DNA of 64,000 nt from Acidobacteria bacterium Ga0074141 (GCA_001464665.1 LNDP01000023.1:656157-720156), one strand, 5' to 3'. Numbered from the stretch's first letter, positions 1-7,405 are shown. The notes: generated by a model from the letters alone, not told the origin. Translations and numbers: made by a program.

Positions 1-428
1 GTGTAGGTGACCCGAACGCCGCCTTCGCCGGCCGCGTGAAACTCGCGGAACCGCTCTTCCGCCATTAGCCGGACGTCGCTTCCATGCGGCAGCACGAATT
101 TCGGCGGCTGCTGTTCGTAAACCCCACTTTCTTCGGGCCGATAGCCGACGACAAGAATCCCAAGCAGATGGCCCGTTTCTCCCGTAGCTTCTCCGACGCT
201 TGCGGCAAAAGCCGGTTGAGCCCCGATCCTTTGTCCGGTTCCGGCGATCTCCGGGTTAAAGATTCGGGTATCAAAGACCACGCCGACCGCCAAGATCCCC
301 GCCGAAGCGATCTCGACAAAATCACCAAAGCCCGGCAAGCGGCCGCCTTCGGTCTCTTTCTGTTTTTTCAGCCGGGCGATGTACTCGAGATGAGAATTCG
401 ACCCGATAACTGTTGCTACAGATGTCAT
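1..428 (-). CDS. Partial CDS, possible HAS-barrel/HerA-like ATPase N-terminus
   Basis: Reading the minus strand from the ATG at 428 gives 142 uninterrupted codons that run off the left edge, so only the N-terminus is visible. The protein begins MTSVATVIGSNSHLEYIARL and is rich in beta-type segments such as GILAVGVVFDTRIFNPEI and HLLGILVVGYRPEE. This pattern resembles the HAS-barrel domain at the N-terminus of HerA-type DNA-translocating ATPases, but no Walker motif lies inside the window, so the function is a guess. The ATG lies 2 nt after the stop of the zinc-ribbon gene at 431, so the two are probably co-transcribed with the exonuclease upstream. The coding call is fairly secure; the family call is weak. 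Confidence 0.6.
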   Translation of the reverse strand, partial: MTSVATVIGSNSHLEYIARLKKQKETEGGRLPGFGDFVEIASAGILAVGVVFDTRIFNPEIAGTGQRIGAQPAFAASVGEATGETGHLLGILVVGYRPEESGVYEQQPPKFVLPHGSDVRLMAEERFREFHAAGEGGVRVTY

Positions 429-430
429 TT

Positions 431-886
431 TTACATCGAAGGGCCGTGGCCAAGCTGCGGGATAAGGTAAAGCAGCCACCAAAGTAGAATCTGTACCGCA
501 AGCACCGGAATGCTTCCCGCGACCATTCCAAAGCCGAGCCGCGTTCCGCTCTTGTCCGCATGCCGGATAGATGAAATGCCCGCCACAGTGCCAAGGAGCA
601 GAGTAACCGGCACAAAAATAATCCCGAGATAAGGCACAAGCGAGTAAACAAAACACGCCCAAGAAAACTCGGCGAGATTGTTCTCTGGCCTGCGGGCAAA
701 AAGTTCATCTGCCGATATAACCCCCGCCTCGCCCATTTGCAAAGCCTGCCGCTGCAGCCCATACGAAGAACGAAGCGAATCGAGCGGCTGATAGTCCTCG
801 GAAAGGAGCTTGTTGCAGACAAGGCAAAACTTCTCGCCCCCCGCCGATGCGGCAGTCCCGCACGCCGTGCAAACGGTTGCTGTCAT
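431..886 (-). CDS. Zinc-ribbon membrane protein, unknown function
   Basis: This 151-residue protein has an N-terminal zinc ribbon with CTAC and CLVC knuckles at residues 6-9 and 21-24, then a charged linker and two hydrophobic segments at about residues 72-105 and 117-142. It is probably an inner-membrane protein with a cytoplasmic zinc-binding head, of the DUF4190-like two-helix type (inference). An in-frame TTG at 913 would add nine residues. The ATG at 886 was preferred because it starts just before the ribbon, but neither start has a convincing ribosome binding site. It sits between a PolB-type exonuclease upstream and the partial CDS 2 nt downstream, probably in one operon. No specific function can be assigned. 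Confidence 0.65.
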   Translation of the reverse strand: MTATVCTACGTAASAGGEKFCLVCNKLLSEDYQPLDSLRSSYGLQRQALQMGEAGVISADELFARRPENNLAEFSWACFVYSLVPYLGIIFVPVTLLLGTVAGISSIRHADKSGTRLGFGMVAGSIPVLAVQILLWWLLYLIPQLGHGPSM

Positions 887-997
887 CACCTGATTTGGTC
901 TGTCGCTGCTCAAATCGATACTCTCGCTGTCAATTCAAATAATGTGGTGCAGAAATCCAGGCTTCCGTTGCCAAAGCAAAATGCGTTTCACCTAGGC

Positions 998-1846
998 TCA
1001 CGGCTCCCACATCTCAAGAAACTTTGTGATATGCGCTCCGCCTTCCTTGGCTGCTTCCGCAGCGAGAAATTCGCGAAATTGGTCCTGTTCAGCGAAATAG
1101 CTTTCTTCGCTGATCTTTCCGGAAAAATAAGCGACCCTCAGCCAAACCAGATATGTGTTCATCACGTCCGTCTGATTATATTCGACGATGCGGTTCACGT
1201 CGCCCGCAAGCCAGAGGTCAACTACCTGATCGCCGGCAACGTCGATCTTTCCCGGATAGCCGCACAAAACCGCAAGGTCGTTCAGTTTCGGTGCCATCCC
1301 GCCCCGCATCGAGAACCGCTGCATCAGGTCCAAATGCCATTCGCTGTTCTTCGAATCAAAATAGTCGCGGCCCTCCCAGGGCTTAGCCGGGCGTCGCGCG
1401 AACGAGGGCACTGAGACCTCGTTTATCAATGCTCGCTGGATGATCACCTGAAGATCGGACTCTAGCGAATTAAAGCCGACGAGCTGCGGCTCCCGCTCAC
1501 CGATCCAATAAAGGAACTTGCCGATCATGCTCGCCTCGTCGTGCTCCTCTCTTGAGGTCGGCAGCTTCGGCAGAGAGTGAATCCCGAATTCGATCTGCTC
1601 CTCGCCATCGCGGAAAACTACATTTCTGGAGAGGAACGCGATCGAAACTATCCGCGAGAAAAGATACTTTACAAAGGGCCGCGGCACCTCCGGCGAATAG
1701 CCCGAGGCCGTTTCCCAGAGCTTTTGGATCGCCTCAAGCTCGGTCACCTCATCCGGCAGGTCATAGAGCTTTTTCGCCGCGGCGGCGTCCGGGACCCACT
1801 CAAGATCAAAGAACCAGGTCCGCTCGTGTATGTCGCTCTTGAGCAT
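998..1846 (-). CDS. PolB-type 3'-5' exonuclease (DNA_pol_B_exo2 family)
   Basis: This 282-residue protein matches the predicted 3'-5' exonucleases related to the proofreading domain of family B DNA polymerases. The DxE motif (FFDLEWVP, D14 and E16) is the first metal-binding site. GFNSLESDL at about 124-131 supplies the second aspartate, and YNQTDVMNTYLVWL at 223-236 is the third motif. There is no polymerase domain, so it is a stand-alone nuclease with a DEDD fold. Substrate and pathway are unknown; a role in DNA repair is the usual assumption for the family. It is the first gene of a minus-strand group with the zinc-ribbon protein and the partial CDS, and a strong hairpin at 1873-1897 separates it from the upstream gene. 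Confidence 0.8.
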   Translation of the reverse strand: MLKSDIHERTWFFDLEWVPDAAAAKKLYDLPDEVTELEAIQKLWETASGYSPEVPRPFVKYLFSRIVSIAFLSRNVVFRDGEEQIEFGIHSLPKLPTSREEHDEASMIGKFLYWIGEREPQLVGFNSLESDLQVIIQRALINEVSVPSFARRPAKPWEGRDYFDSKNSEWHLDLMQRFSMRGGMAPKLNDLAVLCGYPGKIDVAGDQVVDLWLAGDVNRIVEYNQTDVMNTYLVWLRVAYFSGKISEESYFAEQDQFREFLAAEAAKEGGAHITKFLEMWEP

Positions 1847-1872
1847 TCGACGGCAAGTTTAGCACACAAAAA

Positions 1873-1897
1873 AAGGATCGGTGAAACACCGATCCTT
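1873..1897 (-). terminator. Rho-independent terminator
   Basis: A perfect 11-bp stem, AAGGATCGGTG paired with CACCGATCCTT, encloses a 3-nt loop. On the minus strand it is followed by a run of seven T. It lies between the secreted-protein gene (stop at 1925) and the exonuclease gene (start at 1846), so it terminates the former. Confidence 0.9.
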
Positions 1898-1924
1898 CGT
1901 AAGGTCGCATAGCCGAACAAGAGA

Positions 1925-3004
1925 CTAATACGCGACAAAGTCGAGCCCCGAGAAGTCCTGTTCAGGTGTGTAGAGCTGATATTTGGTGTTCAACGTGTGC
2001 CGCTTGGCAAAACCAGAAAAAATATATGATTCGCCGACAGATACGTCCTCGAACTGATAGTAGCCAAAGGAATTGGTTAATGCCGTTCGCACATTGCCGT
2101 CAATGTCCATCATCGTGATCCGTGCACCGTAAACCGGAAGGCCTTCCTGCGTCAGCACGCGTCCTCCGATCGTGACGCCGGCCGACGACGGCGCCAGGGC
2201 GGTGACGACAACGTTGTTGACGCCGATCCACTCATCGGGAGCACTACTGCCGCTTGTGTTGGCGGCATTTGTCGTGATCAGGCGGACCTGAACCTGCGGC
2301 TGATTGAGGGCGGCGAACGGCAGGGCGACTATCCGCGATGTAACTCGGCCGGCAATGTTCGGCCCATCGGTCGCATCGGCAACGAAACCGTTTGGCAAGT
2401 TTGTAAACAGCCCGCTCTCACCGACCCGGTACTGCAAGGCTACCGGCGAAACGGCGTTGTTGCTGCCGCCGTCGATATCGATGATGTTGTAGCTGATCGT
2501 CGCGGAAGACATCCCCGTGGTATTCAAATAGAAGACCACATACGGATTGGCCTGAACATTTCCTTGGAGGCCGATCGCGATGTACGTACCAGAGTCGGAC
2601 TCGGTAACGCCACCGGCATTGAAAGCATTCGGATTGCCTTTGTTCGCATTGACTTGCGACGAACTTGTGACCGGCAATGCATTATTTGTGAACTCCGTCC
2701 CGAGAACGGTCTGTGGGTCTACTCCGTGCGTTGGGGTAAGCCCGGTGCCGGCATAGCCTTCCATACTTGGAACCGATGACCAATTGTCGTTTGAGCTGAT
2801 CTGGTTTGCGGTCGCCAGTGACAATGTATATGAAAATGGTCCCTGCGAGAGGTTCGCATAGGTGTTCCCGGCACTCACCGGCCGCAGTAATCCGAAACCG
2901 GGACCGGCGTTGGGCGAGCCCGTATTCTTCGTTTGCGAAATTGGGATCATCAGCGAAATGACGATCGCAAAGGTGAGGGCGACAAAGATGATGGGCGGAC
3001 GCAT
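1925..3004 (-). CDS. Secreted protein with C-terminal carboxypeptidase-regulatory-like domain
   Basis: This 359-residue exported protein begins with an N-terminal hydrophobic segment (MRPPIIFVALTFAIVIS). The ATG at 3004 was chosen because GGAG lies 6 nt before it; a GTG at 3016 would place that site inside the gene. The central part is beta-rich and has no recognised family. The last 85 or so residues, beginning ITIGGRVLTQEGLPVYGARI after allowing for small differences, form a carboxypeptidase-regulatory-like beta-sandwich with the motif TNSFGYYQFEDV. The same C-terminal module, with SNSFGYYSVPDV, ends the copper oxidase at 14604-16826, so it may be a shared surface or sorting module. The gene is divergent from the sigma-54-driven gene at 3421. 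The function is unknown. Confidence 0.75.
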   Translation of the reverse strand: MRPPIIFVALTFAIVISLMIPISQTKNTGSPNAGPGFGLLRPVSAGNTYANLSQGPFSYTLSLATANQISSNDNWSSVPSMEGYAGTGLTPTHGVDPQTVLGTEFTNNALPVTSSSQVNANKGNPNAFNAGGVTESDSGTYIAIGLQGNVQANPYVVFYLNTTGMSSATISYNIIDIDGGSNNAVSPVALQYRVGESGLFTNLPNGFVADATDGPNIAGRVTSRIVALPFAALNQPQVQVRLITTNAANTSGSSAPDEWIGVNNVVVTALAPSSAGVTIGGRVLTQEGLPVYGARITMMDIDGNVRTALTNSFGYYQFEDVSVGESYIFSGFAKRHTLNTKYQLYTPEQDFSGLDFVAY

Positions 3005-3344
3005 GCGTAGCTCCACGCGGCTGAGGATGGTTGTTTTAATTTTAGGTAGGTTCGGTCAGCGAGATTCGTTCGTTTAAGCAAGACTGCATACGAGCGTCAT
3101 TCGGTCGAGGCGTAACGGAGGTCGCCGACGTTCATCGCGAATTAGATTGCAGAAAGTTTAGGAGGGTGGGATAAACATAATTTAACAACGTTTACCTCAT
3201 AAGTCAGCATGATTCCCTGTTCATTTACGCGGGCTGCCGCCGCATACCAAAGCGTTTGCCTCGGTCTTATTTCGTATTGGGAACGTGTCTGGTCAACGTG
3301 GTGGTTAACGAGCTAAATGTTGCAATACTACAATTTATGATATT
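3005..3344. other. Divergent intergenic region
   Basis: About 340 nt lie between the secreted-protein gene and the sigma-54 promoter. No ORF or RNA gene was recognised. The stretch 3280-3315 contains GTCAAC and GTTAAC half-sites that could belong to an upstream activator site for the sigma-54 promoter, but this is weak. Confidence 0.4.
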
Positions 3345-3360
3345 TGGCACGGCCTTTGCA
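3345..3360 (+). promoter_or_regulatory. Sigma-54 (RpoN) promoter, -24/-12
   Basis: The sequence TGGCACGGCCTTTGCA matches the sigma-54 consensus TGGCACGnnnnTTGCw at every fixed position. The GG (3346-3347) and GC (3358-3359) doublets have the obligatory spacing. Transcription would start near 3371, about 50 nt before the ATG of the glycine-zipper gene at 3421. Sigma-54 promoters need an AAA+ activator; none is encoded in the window. Confidence 0.85.
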
Positions 3361-3420
3361 CTATGGAATAGGGCAGGGAGGGCAATTCCTCCTTAGCCAA
3401 GTTTTTAGGGGGAAACAGTT

Positions 3421-3753
3421 ATGAAAAGATTTCTTACAGCAATTTCGATGATGGCAATGTTGGCAGTGATGGTTCCGTTTTTCGCCTCGTCTGCAGACGC
3501 ACAGACGCGTCGTTATCGCGACAACGATCGTTATGAACGAACGTACGGAAAAAAGAAGAATGTTTACCAGCGTCACCGCAATCTCATTAACGTTGGTATC
3601 GGCGCGGGTGCCGGAGCGATCGTCGGTGGCCTACTTGGCGGCAAGAAAGGAGCTGCCTGGGGAGCGTTAGCCGGAGGCGGTGCGGGAGCGGTCTACACTT
3701 ACAAGATCAACCCGAAGACTAAGAAGTACGAACGCGTTTATCGTCGGAACTAA
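3421..3753 (+). CDS. Small exported glycine-zipper protein
   Basis: This 110-residue protein has a signal peptide (MKRFLTAISMMAMLAVMVPFFASSADA) and a basic, tyrosine-rich segment (RRYRDNDRYERTYGKKKN). A glycine-zipper hydrophobic stretch follows, with GIGAGAGAIVGGLLGGKKGAAWGALAGGGAGA-type spacing at about residues 60-92, and the C-terminus is basic. Glycine-zipper proteins of this sort sit in or at the outer membrane. The exact role is unknown; an envelope-stress function would fit the sigma-54 promoter 60 nt upstream. The start is well placed, with AGGGGGA 8 nt before the ATG. A strong hairpin at 3781 closes the transcript, so the gene appears monocistronic. Confidence 0.8.
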   Translation: MKRFLTAISMMAMLAVMVPFFASSADAQTRRYRDNDRYERTYGKKKNVYQRHRNLINVGIGAGAGAIVGGLLGGKKGAAWGALAGGGAGAVYTYKINPKTKKYERVYRRN

Positions 3754-3780
3754 ACCGATGACAATTTCGAGCCGGGGAGG

Positions 3781-3812
3781 AAGAGCGGCGGGCTTAACGG
3801 CCTGCCGCTCTT
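3781..3812. terminator. Bidirectional terminator between convergent genes
   Basis: AAGAGCGGC (3781-3789) pairs with GCCGCTCTT (3804-3812), extended by GG/CC and one wobble, around an 8-nt loop. It is followed by TTGTT on the plus strand. It lies between the convergent ends of the glycine-zipper gene and the cupin gene. Confidence 0.85.
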
Positions 3813-3819
3813 TTGTTGC

Positions 3820-4137
3820 TCAGACCTTTTCACCAATGAGGTAGATGACCGGGACATCGCCGATTACGCGCGCCGTGTGCTCCGTGCCCGAGGGCATGAA
3901 GTCGCGGTCGCCCGCAGCCAAAACATTTTTTCCCGCTCCCGCAACCTCAAGTTCTATCTCACCGGAAACGACCCAGTGCGTTTGGTCGTTAGCGTGGGCG
4001 TGTTGCGGATATTCTGCTCCCGGAAGATCGGTCCACTGAAAGACAGAATAGCCTTCCGCGGTGAGACGAGACCTCAGGGAAGCCACGTCGGGAGCATAGG
4101 GCTCGTTCCATCGTTCAACTCGGTACTGCAATGTCAT
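3820..4137 (-). CDS. Cupin-domain protein
   Basis: This 105-residue single-domain cupin has the metal-site region YPQHAHANDQTHWVVSGEIEL at about residues 42-62 and the second motif PSGTEHTARV near the C-terminus. Small cupins of this form bind a divalent metal and may be sensors, isomerases or dioxygenases; the substrate cannot be inferred. Histidine ligands HxH and a later histidine are present. The canonical glutamate after the HxH is not clearly in its usual place. The gene lies 32 nt downstream of the lipoprotein gene at 4170-4754 on the same strand and may be co-transcribed with it. Confidence 0.75.
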   Translation of the reverse strand: MTLQYRVERWNEPYAPDVASLRSRLTAEGYSVFQWTDLPGAEYPQHAHANDQTHWVVSGEIELEVAGAGKNVLAAGDRDFMPSGTEHTARVIGDVPVIYLIGEKV

Positions 4138-4169
4138 ACGGCAAGTTTATCGAACCGTACCCGCTCAAG

Positions 4170-4754
4170 CTAGCGTTTGGTCGTTATCTTTGCGGTGAAC
4201 GGCCCTTTGATGCTGTTCCCGCCTTCGGTGATATCAACCTCGCCCGATATCGTGTCTTCGGTCACGGACGTTATCCGCACTTCGCCCTCAGCCTTCCGTG
4301 CATCGACCGATATTTTCTCTTCCTTTCCGTTCGCGAACCGCGAGAGGTTCACAAAATCGACGCAGTTATACTTTTCGCATTTCGTCTTGTAGGTGCCCGT
4401 TTTCATTACCGCCTTTTCATCGGTTCCCTCTTCGCCGACGATCTGGAAAATGACGCGCGTTTCGCCATCGGCAGCCAGTGTTCGACCCATGGTCACCGGC
4501 CCCCGCGTTTCCATCTCAAAACTCGCGAGTGCAATGTAGTGGTTAACGGCCTTGGTCATCGTCGTTTGCCCGTCTGCGGTAAACGAAAAGGTTTTTGTTG
4601 AGGGATAGACGCCGGTGGATTTTACCTCGAATGGCACATCGGCACCGTTCATTTTAAGTGCGAGACCTCCGCCCGCTCCGGTTCCCGCACCGCCGCCGCA
4701 GGCGATCAGGGACGAGACGATCATCACCGCCAGTATTAATTTTCGAATTTGCAT
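4170..4754 (-). CDS. Putative lipoprotein, unknown function
   Basis: This 194-residue protein starts with a lipoprotein signal peptide whose lipobox is LIAC (Cys19), followed by a flexible glycine-rich tether (GGGAGTGAGGG). The mature part is beta-rich, with a CEKYNC pair in the middle and the segment EVDITEGGNSIKGPFTAKITTK at the C-terminus. No family was recognised. The topology predicts a membrane-anchored periplasmic or outer-membrane protein. It is followed by the cupin gene at 3820-4137. It was considered as a TssJ candidate for the T6SS but rejected because it is more than 20 kb from that locus and lacks a recognisable TssJ pattern. Confidence 0.65.
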   Translation of the reverse strand: MQIRKLILAVMIVSSLIACGGGAGTGAGGGLALKMNGADVPFEVKSTGVYPSTKTFSFTADGQTTMTKAVNHYIALASFEMETRGPVTMGRTLAADGETRVIFQIVGEEGTDEKAVMKTGTYKTKCEKYNCVDFVNLSRFANGKEEKISVDARKAEGEVRITSVTEDTISGEVDITEGGNSIKGPFTAKITTKR

Positions 4755-4826
4755 AATTTTTTGTCAGACTAAAGGCCCACCGCCACAGTTGCGGAGCGGC
4801 CGCGATGAGCGTAGCACAAGACCAAA

Positions 4827-4858
4827 GGCCGCGTAAACCGTTTCAGGTCAACGCGGCC
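4827..4858 (-). terminator. Possible terminator of acyl-CoA dehydrogenase gene
   Basis: An inverted repeat, GGCCGCGT (4827-4834) and ACGCGGCC (4851-4858), with a 16-nt loop lies just after the stop codon at 4887 (minus strand). The downstream T content is modest (TTTGGTCTTG), so termination efficiency is uncertain. Confidence 0.45.
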
Positions 4859-4886
4859 AATCGCCATTCTATTGAAGCACAAAGCT

Positions 4887-6674
4887 TTAGTAGGTGTAAG
4901 TATTCGCCGCGATCATCACATCGGCGATCCGCTGGCGGGCGGCGATGGTGTTGATCGGCGAGTTGTTTTTCGTGAACCGCTTGAGTGCGACCAGAAGCGT
5001 TCGACCTTCGTCACCCTCGGCTATGGCGGCGATGGTGTTTTTCGCCTTCGCCTCGATCCGCTGGATGGCGTCGTTGCAATAGACGCCTGCCATGTCTATG
5101 TAGCGTCCGGCGGCGTCCTCGCCGTTCTTTTCAGCGTATTTCTTTGCACGCAGAATCGCCGTCTCCATCTGGTAGGCGTCCATAATGATGTCGGCGCAAT
5201 TGATCAGCACTTCCTGTTGTTCGGCGAGAGCCATCATGTATTTCTGGGCCGCCGTGCCGAGCACCATCAGGGCGATCTTCTTTGCGTTTGCCGCGAGCTT
5301 CATTTCCGCCGCGAGCAGGCTTGTGTCTTCATCAAACGACATCTGCGGGTTGAGTATCTCGTCCTGCAGAGCCTTTGCCGCCTGCAGCAAACCGATCTTG
5401 CCCTTCATCGCTCGCTTCATCAACTGGCCGGGAATCAGCATCCGGTTGATCTCATTCGTGCCTTCAAAGATGCGGTTGATGCGCGAATCGCGATAGGCCT
5501 TCTCCGCCGGGTAATCGGCCGAATAGCCGTAACCGCCGTAGATCTGCACCATCTCATCGACGACGAAGTCGAGCGACTCGGAACATGCGACCTTGTTGAT
5601 CGACGATTCAACGGCGTATTCCTCGATCGACTGCAGCTTCTTCGCATTATCAGCACCATCGCCGATCAAGGCATCGATCATCCCGACCGTCCGGTAGGTG
5701 ATCGACTCCGCGACCCATGTTCGGATCGCCATCTCGGCGAGCTTGTGCTTGATCGCACCAAACGAAGAGATCGGCTTATTGAACTGATGCCGCTCATTGG
5801 CATAACGAACTGATTCGTGAATCGCGAGCTTTGCTCCGCCGGTGACCGAAGCTCCGAGTTTGAAGCGGCCGACGTTGAGTACATTGAACGCGATCTTCGC
5901 ACCGTCGCCGACCTCGCCGATCAGGTTGCCCTTCGGGATCTTCGCATCGGAGAGAATAACGGCGGTCGTTGAGGACGACTTGATGCCGAGCTTGTGCTCT
6001 TCATTGCCCGGGCGGCAGTTTTCCGACCGCGGCACGAGGAAGCACGAAAACTTTTCCTTCTCGCCATCGACCTTGGCAAAGACGAGATAGACATCGGCAA
6101 AGCCGCCGTTGGTGATCCACATCTTCTCGCCGTTCAAGATCCAGTGTTCGCCGTCATCGGAAAGCTTTGCGACGCACTTGGCCCCGAGAGCGTCCGAGCC
6201 CGAGCCCGATTCGGTCAGGCAGTACGCCGAAACGATCTCGCCCGAGATGATGCCCGGGATCCACTCTTTCTTCAGCTCTTCCGAGCCCCAGTAAAGTATC
6301 GGCAGGAGCCCGATCGAGGTCTGAGCTCCATAGGTCGAGCCAAAACCGCTGCCGCGGCCGACCATTTCTGCGATGATCGCACCGGTCGTCTGGTCGAGCT
6401 CCATTCCGCCGTATTCCTCAGGGATATTTGCCCCGAGAAGGCCAAGCTCGCCGGCCTTTTTCAGCAGGTCGCGGGCGATCTCCCAAGTGTGATTCTCAAG
6501 TGCCGGCAGATTCGGCACGACCTCGTTGTCAATATATTCGCGGCACGTCTCTCCGATCATCCGATGCTCGTCAGAAAAATCCTCCGGCGTAAAGACCTCC
6601 GCCGTCGTCTGCTCCGCGATCAAGAACTCGCCGCCCTTAACATACTCTTTTGCCATTTGTGTATCCACGCTCAT
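4887..6674 (-). CDS. Acyl-CoA dehydrogenase (long form)
   Basis: This 595-residue FAD enzyme carries out the first oxidation step of acyl-CoA beta-oxidation and passes electrons to electron-transfer flavoprotein. The N-terminal and middle acyl-CoA dehydrogenase domains are visible, with the flavin-site segment YCLTESGSGSDALG and WITNGGFADVYLVFAKV. The C-terminal helical domain has YGGYGYSADYPAEKAYRDSR and IFEGTNEINRMLI. A further 150 or so C-terminal residues form the extension seen in the long, VLCAD-like class. The ATG at 6674 was chosen, with GGAGG just upstream; an in-frame TTG at 6692 is unlikely. A FadR-type operator overlaps the predicted promoter, which fits fatty-acid-responsive control. 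Enzyme class is sure; chain-length preference is not known. Confidence 0.93.
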   Translation of the reverse strand: MSVDTQMAKEYVKGGEFLIAEQTTAEVFTPEDFSDEHRMIGETCREYIDNEVVPNLPALENHTWEIARDLLKKAGELGLLGANIPEEYGGMELDQTTGAIIAEMVGRGSGFGSTYGAQTSIGLLPILYWGSEELKKEWIPGIISGEIVSAYCLTESGSGSDALGAKCVAKLSDDGEHWILNGEKMWITNGGFADVYLVFAKVDGEKEKFSCFLVPRSENCRPGNEEHKLGIKSSSTTAVILSDAKIPKGNLIGEVGDGAKIAFNVLNVGRFKLGASVTGGAKLAIHESVRYANERHQFNKPISSFGAIKHKLAEMAIRTWVAESITYRTVGMIDALIGDGADNAKKLQSIEEYAVESSINKVACSESLDFVVDEMVQIYGGYGYSADYPAEKAYRDSRINRIFEGTNEINRMLIPGQLMKRAMKGKIGLLQAAKALQDEILNPQMSFDEDTSLLAAEMKLAANAKKIALMVLGTAAQKYMMALAEQQEVLINCADIIMDAYQMETAILRAKKYAEKNGEDAAGRYIDMAGVYCNDAIQRIEAKAKNTIAAIAEGDEGRTLLVALKRFTKNNSPINTIAARQRIADVMIAANTYTY

Positions 6675-6693
6675 AACCTCCAAAAGTGCCAAA

Positions 6694-6722
6694 AGTATAA
6701 CACAAAAACGTGACTGAATGAA
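6694..6722 (-). promoter_or_regulatory. Predicted sigma-70 promoter of acyl-CoA dehydrogenase gene
   Basis: On the minus strand a TATACT -10 hexamer (6694-6699) lies 17 nt from a weak TTCATT -35 (6717-6722). The -35 region falls inside the FadR-like palindrome, the arrangement expected for repression. Confidence 0.5.
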
Positions 6723-6732
6723 TACTCATTCA
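6715..6732. promoter_or_regulatory. FadR (TetR-family)-type operator
   Basis: The 18-bp sequence TGAATGAATACTCATTCA is an inverted repeat of TGAATGA and TCATTCA with a 4-nt centre. It matches the operator consensus known for Bacillus FadR, TGAATGAmTAnTCATTCA, at every position. It lies 40 nt upstream of the acyl-CoA dehydrogenase start and overlaps its -35 region. Acyl-CoA normally releases this repressor. No regulator gene is in the window. Confidence 0.75.
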
Positions 6733-6778
6733 TTTTATTTTTCAAGGACCTTCCCGCCGTGCCCGCCGCATCATAGGC

Positions 6779-6916
6779 CCCGCCGTGTCAGAGGCCCGAC
6801 CGTCAGGGAGGGCTACATTGCAGAAGCCCGCCGTGTCCGTAGCCCGACCGTTAGGGAGGGCTCCAATGCAGAAGCCTGCCGTGTCAGTAGCCCGACCGTG
6901 AGTGAGCGCTCAATTC
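6779..6916. repeat. 48-nt tandem repeat, nearly three copies
   Basis: Two full units (6779-6826 and 6827-6874) and a partial third (6875-6916) begin CCCGCCGTGTC and contain AGCCCGACCGTTAGGGAGGG with small differences. Fragments of the same unit (CAGAAGCCCG, ACGTTAGTAAGGGCTT) recur at about 7050-7077. Copies are divergent, not clean, and there is no spacer pattern as in CRISPR. Confidence 0.75.
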
Positions 6917-6962
6917 CAATGCGGAATGAGGATTTCGGAATGCGGAATCTGTCGCGGAAACT

Positions 6963-7001
6963 CCCCTCCTTGTTTAGGAGGGGTGGCCGCCGCTTCGGCG
7001 G
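6963..7001. repeat. Double-hairpin element
   Basis: Two adjacent inverted repeats are present. CCCCTCCT (6963-6970) pairs with AGGAGGGG (6976-6983), and CCGCCG (6987-6992) pairs with CGGCGG (6996-7001). The compact two-stem form suggests a small mobile palindromic element or an RNA structure rather than a gene terminator. Confidence 0.6.
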
Positions 7002-7016
7002 ACGGGGTGATAGAAG

Positions 7017-7041
7017 GTTTTGAGTCCCGGCTTCAGCCGGC
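7017..7041 (-). repeat. REP-like palindromic element, copy 1
   Basis: Read on the minus strand this 25-nt element begins GCCGGCTGAAGCCGGGACTC and ends AAAAC. It matches the copy at 12112-12136 (opposite strand) at 24 of 25 positions. The core CCGGCTnAAGCCGG folds into a short hairpin. The element is linked to degenerate repeats on both islands. Confidence 0.7.
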
Positions 7042-7080
7042 CAACGTTGCAGAAGCCCGCACGTTAGTAAGGGCTTAACG

Positions 7081-7108
7081 GAATGCTGAATGATGAATGA
7101 TGAATGAT
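7081..7108. repeat. Heptamer tandem repeat (GAATGAT)x4
   Basis: Four head-to-tail 7-nt units are present: GAATGCT, then GAATGAT three times. It is one of several arrays in the window with exactly 7-nt period but different unit sequence. Confidence 0.85.
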
Positions 7109-7363
7109 CGATTCGGGATCTTCTGTTTCTTCTTTTCCGCTTTCGTGGTTTGTCAGATCGATCTTCGATAAGTCATCAGCAGTAGATCAACCACGAAATA
7201 AGAAAAGAAGAAAACGGGTTCCGGGTTCATCATTCCTACCTTTCGGGTTTCCGTCTGTGCTTGCTCTGTGTCTTATTTCTGTGGATTCTGTGTTCTTGCT
7301 TCCTGTTCCCCAAACAACAAAAACCGGAGACACGGACGAATCCGCACCTCCGGCTTCATTATT

Positions 7364-7405
7364 CCGACTTCTGACTACTGACTTCTGACTTCTGACTTCT
7401 GACTT
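7364..7405. repeat. Heptamer tandem repeat (CTGACTT)x6
   Basis: Six 7-nt units (CCGACTT, CTGACTA, then CTGACTT four times) end 2 nt from the stop codon of the giant surface-protein gene (stop at 7408-7410, minus strand). The 7-nt period is not a codon multiple, and the array is outside the gene. Confidence 0.85.

Noticed and set aside
4170-4754. Lipoprotein considered as the missing TssJ
   Set aside because: It is far from the T6SS locus, is paired with a cupin gene and has no TssJ-like pattern.
4872-5813. 313-codon plus-strand ORF opposite acyl-CoA dehydrogenase
   Set aside because: Antisense shadow caused by high-GC codon bias in the real gene.
6779-6916. CRISPR-like direct repeats
   Set aside because: Units are directly adjacent, diverged and without unique spacers; no cas gene is near.
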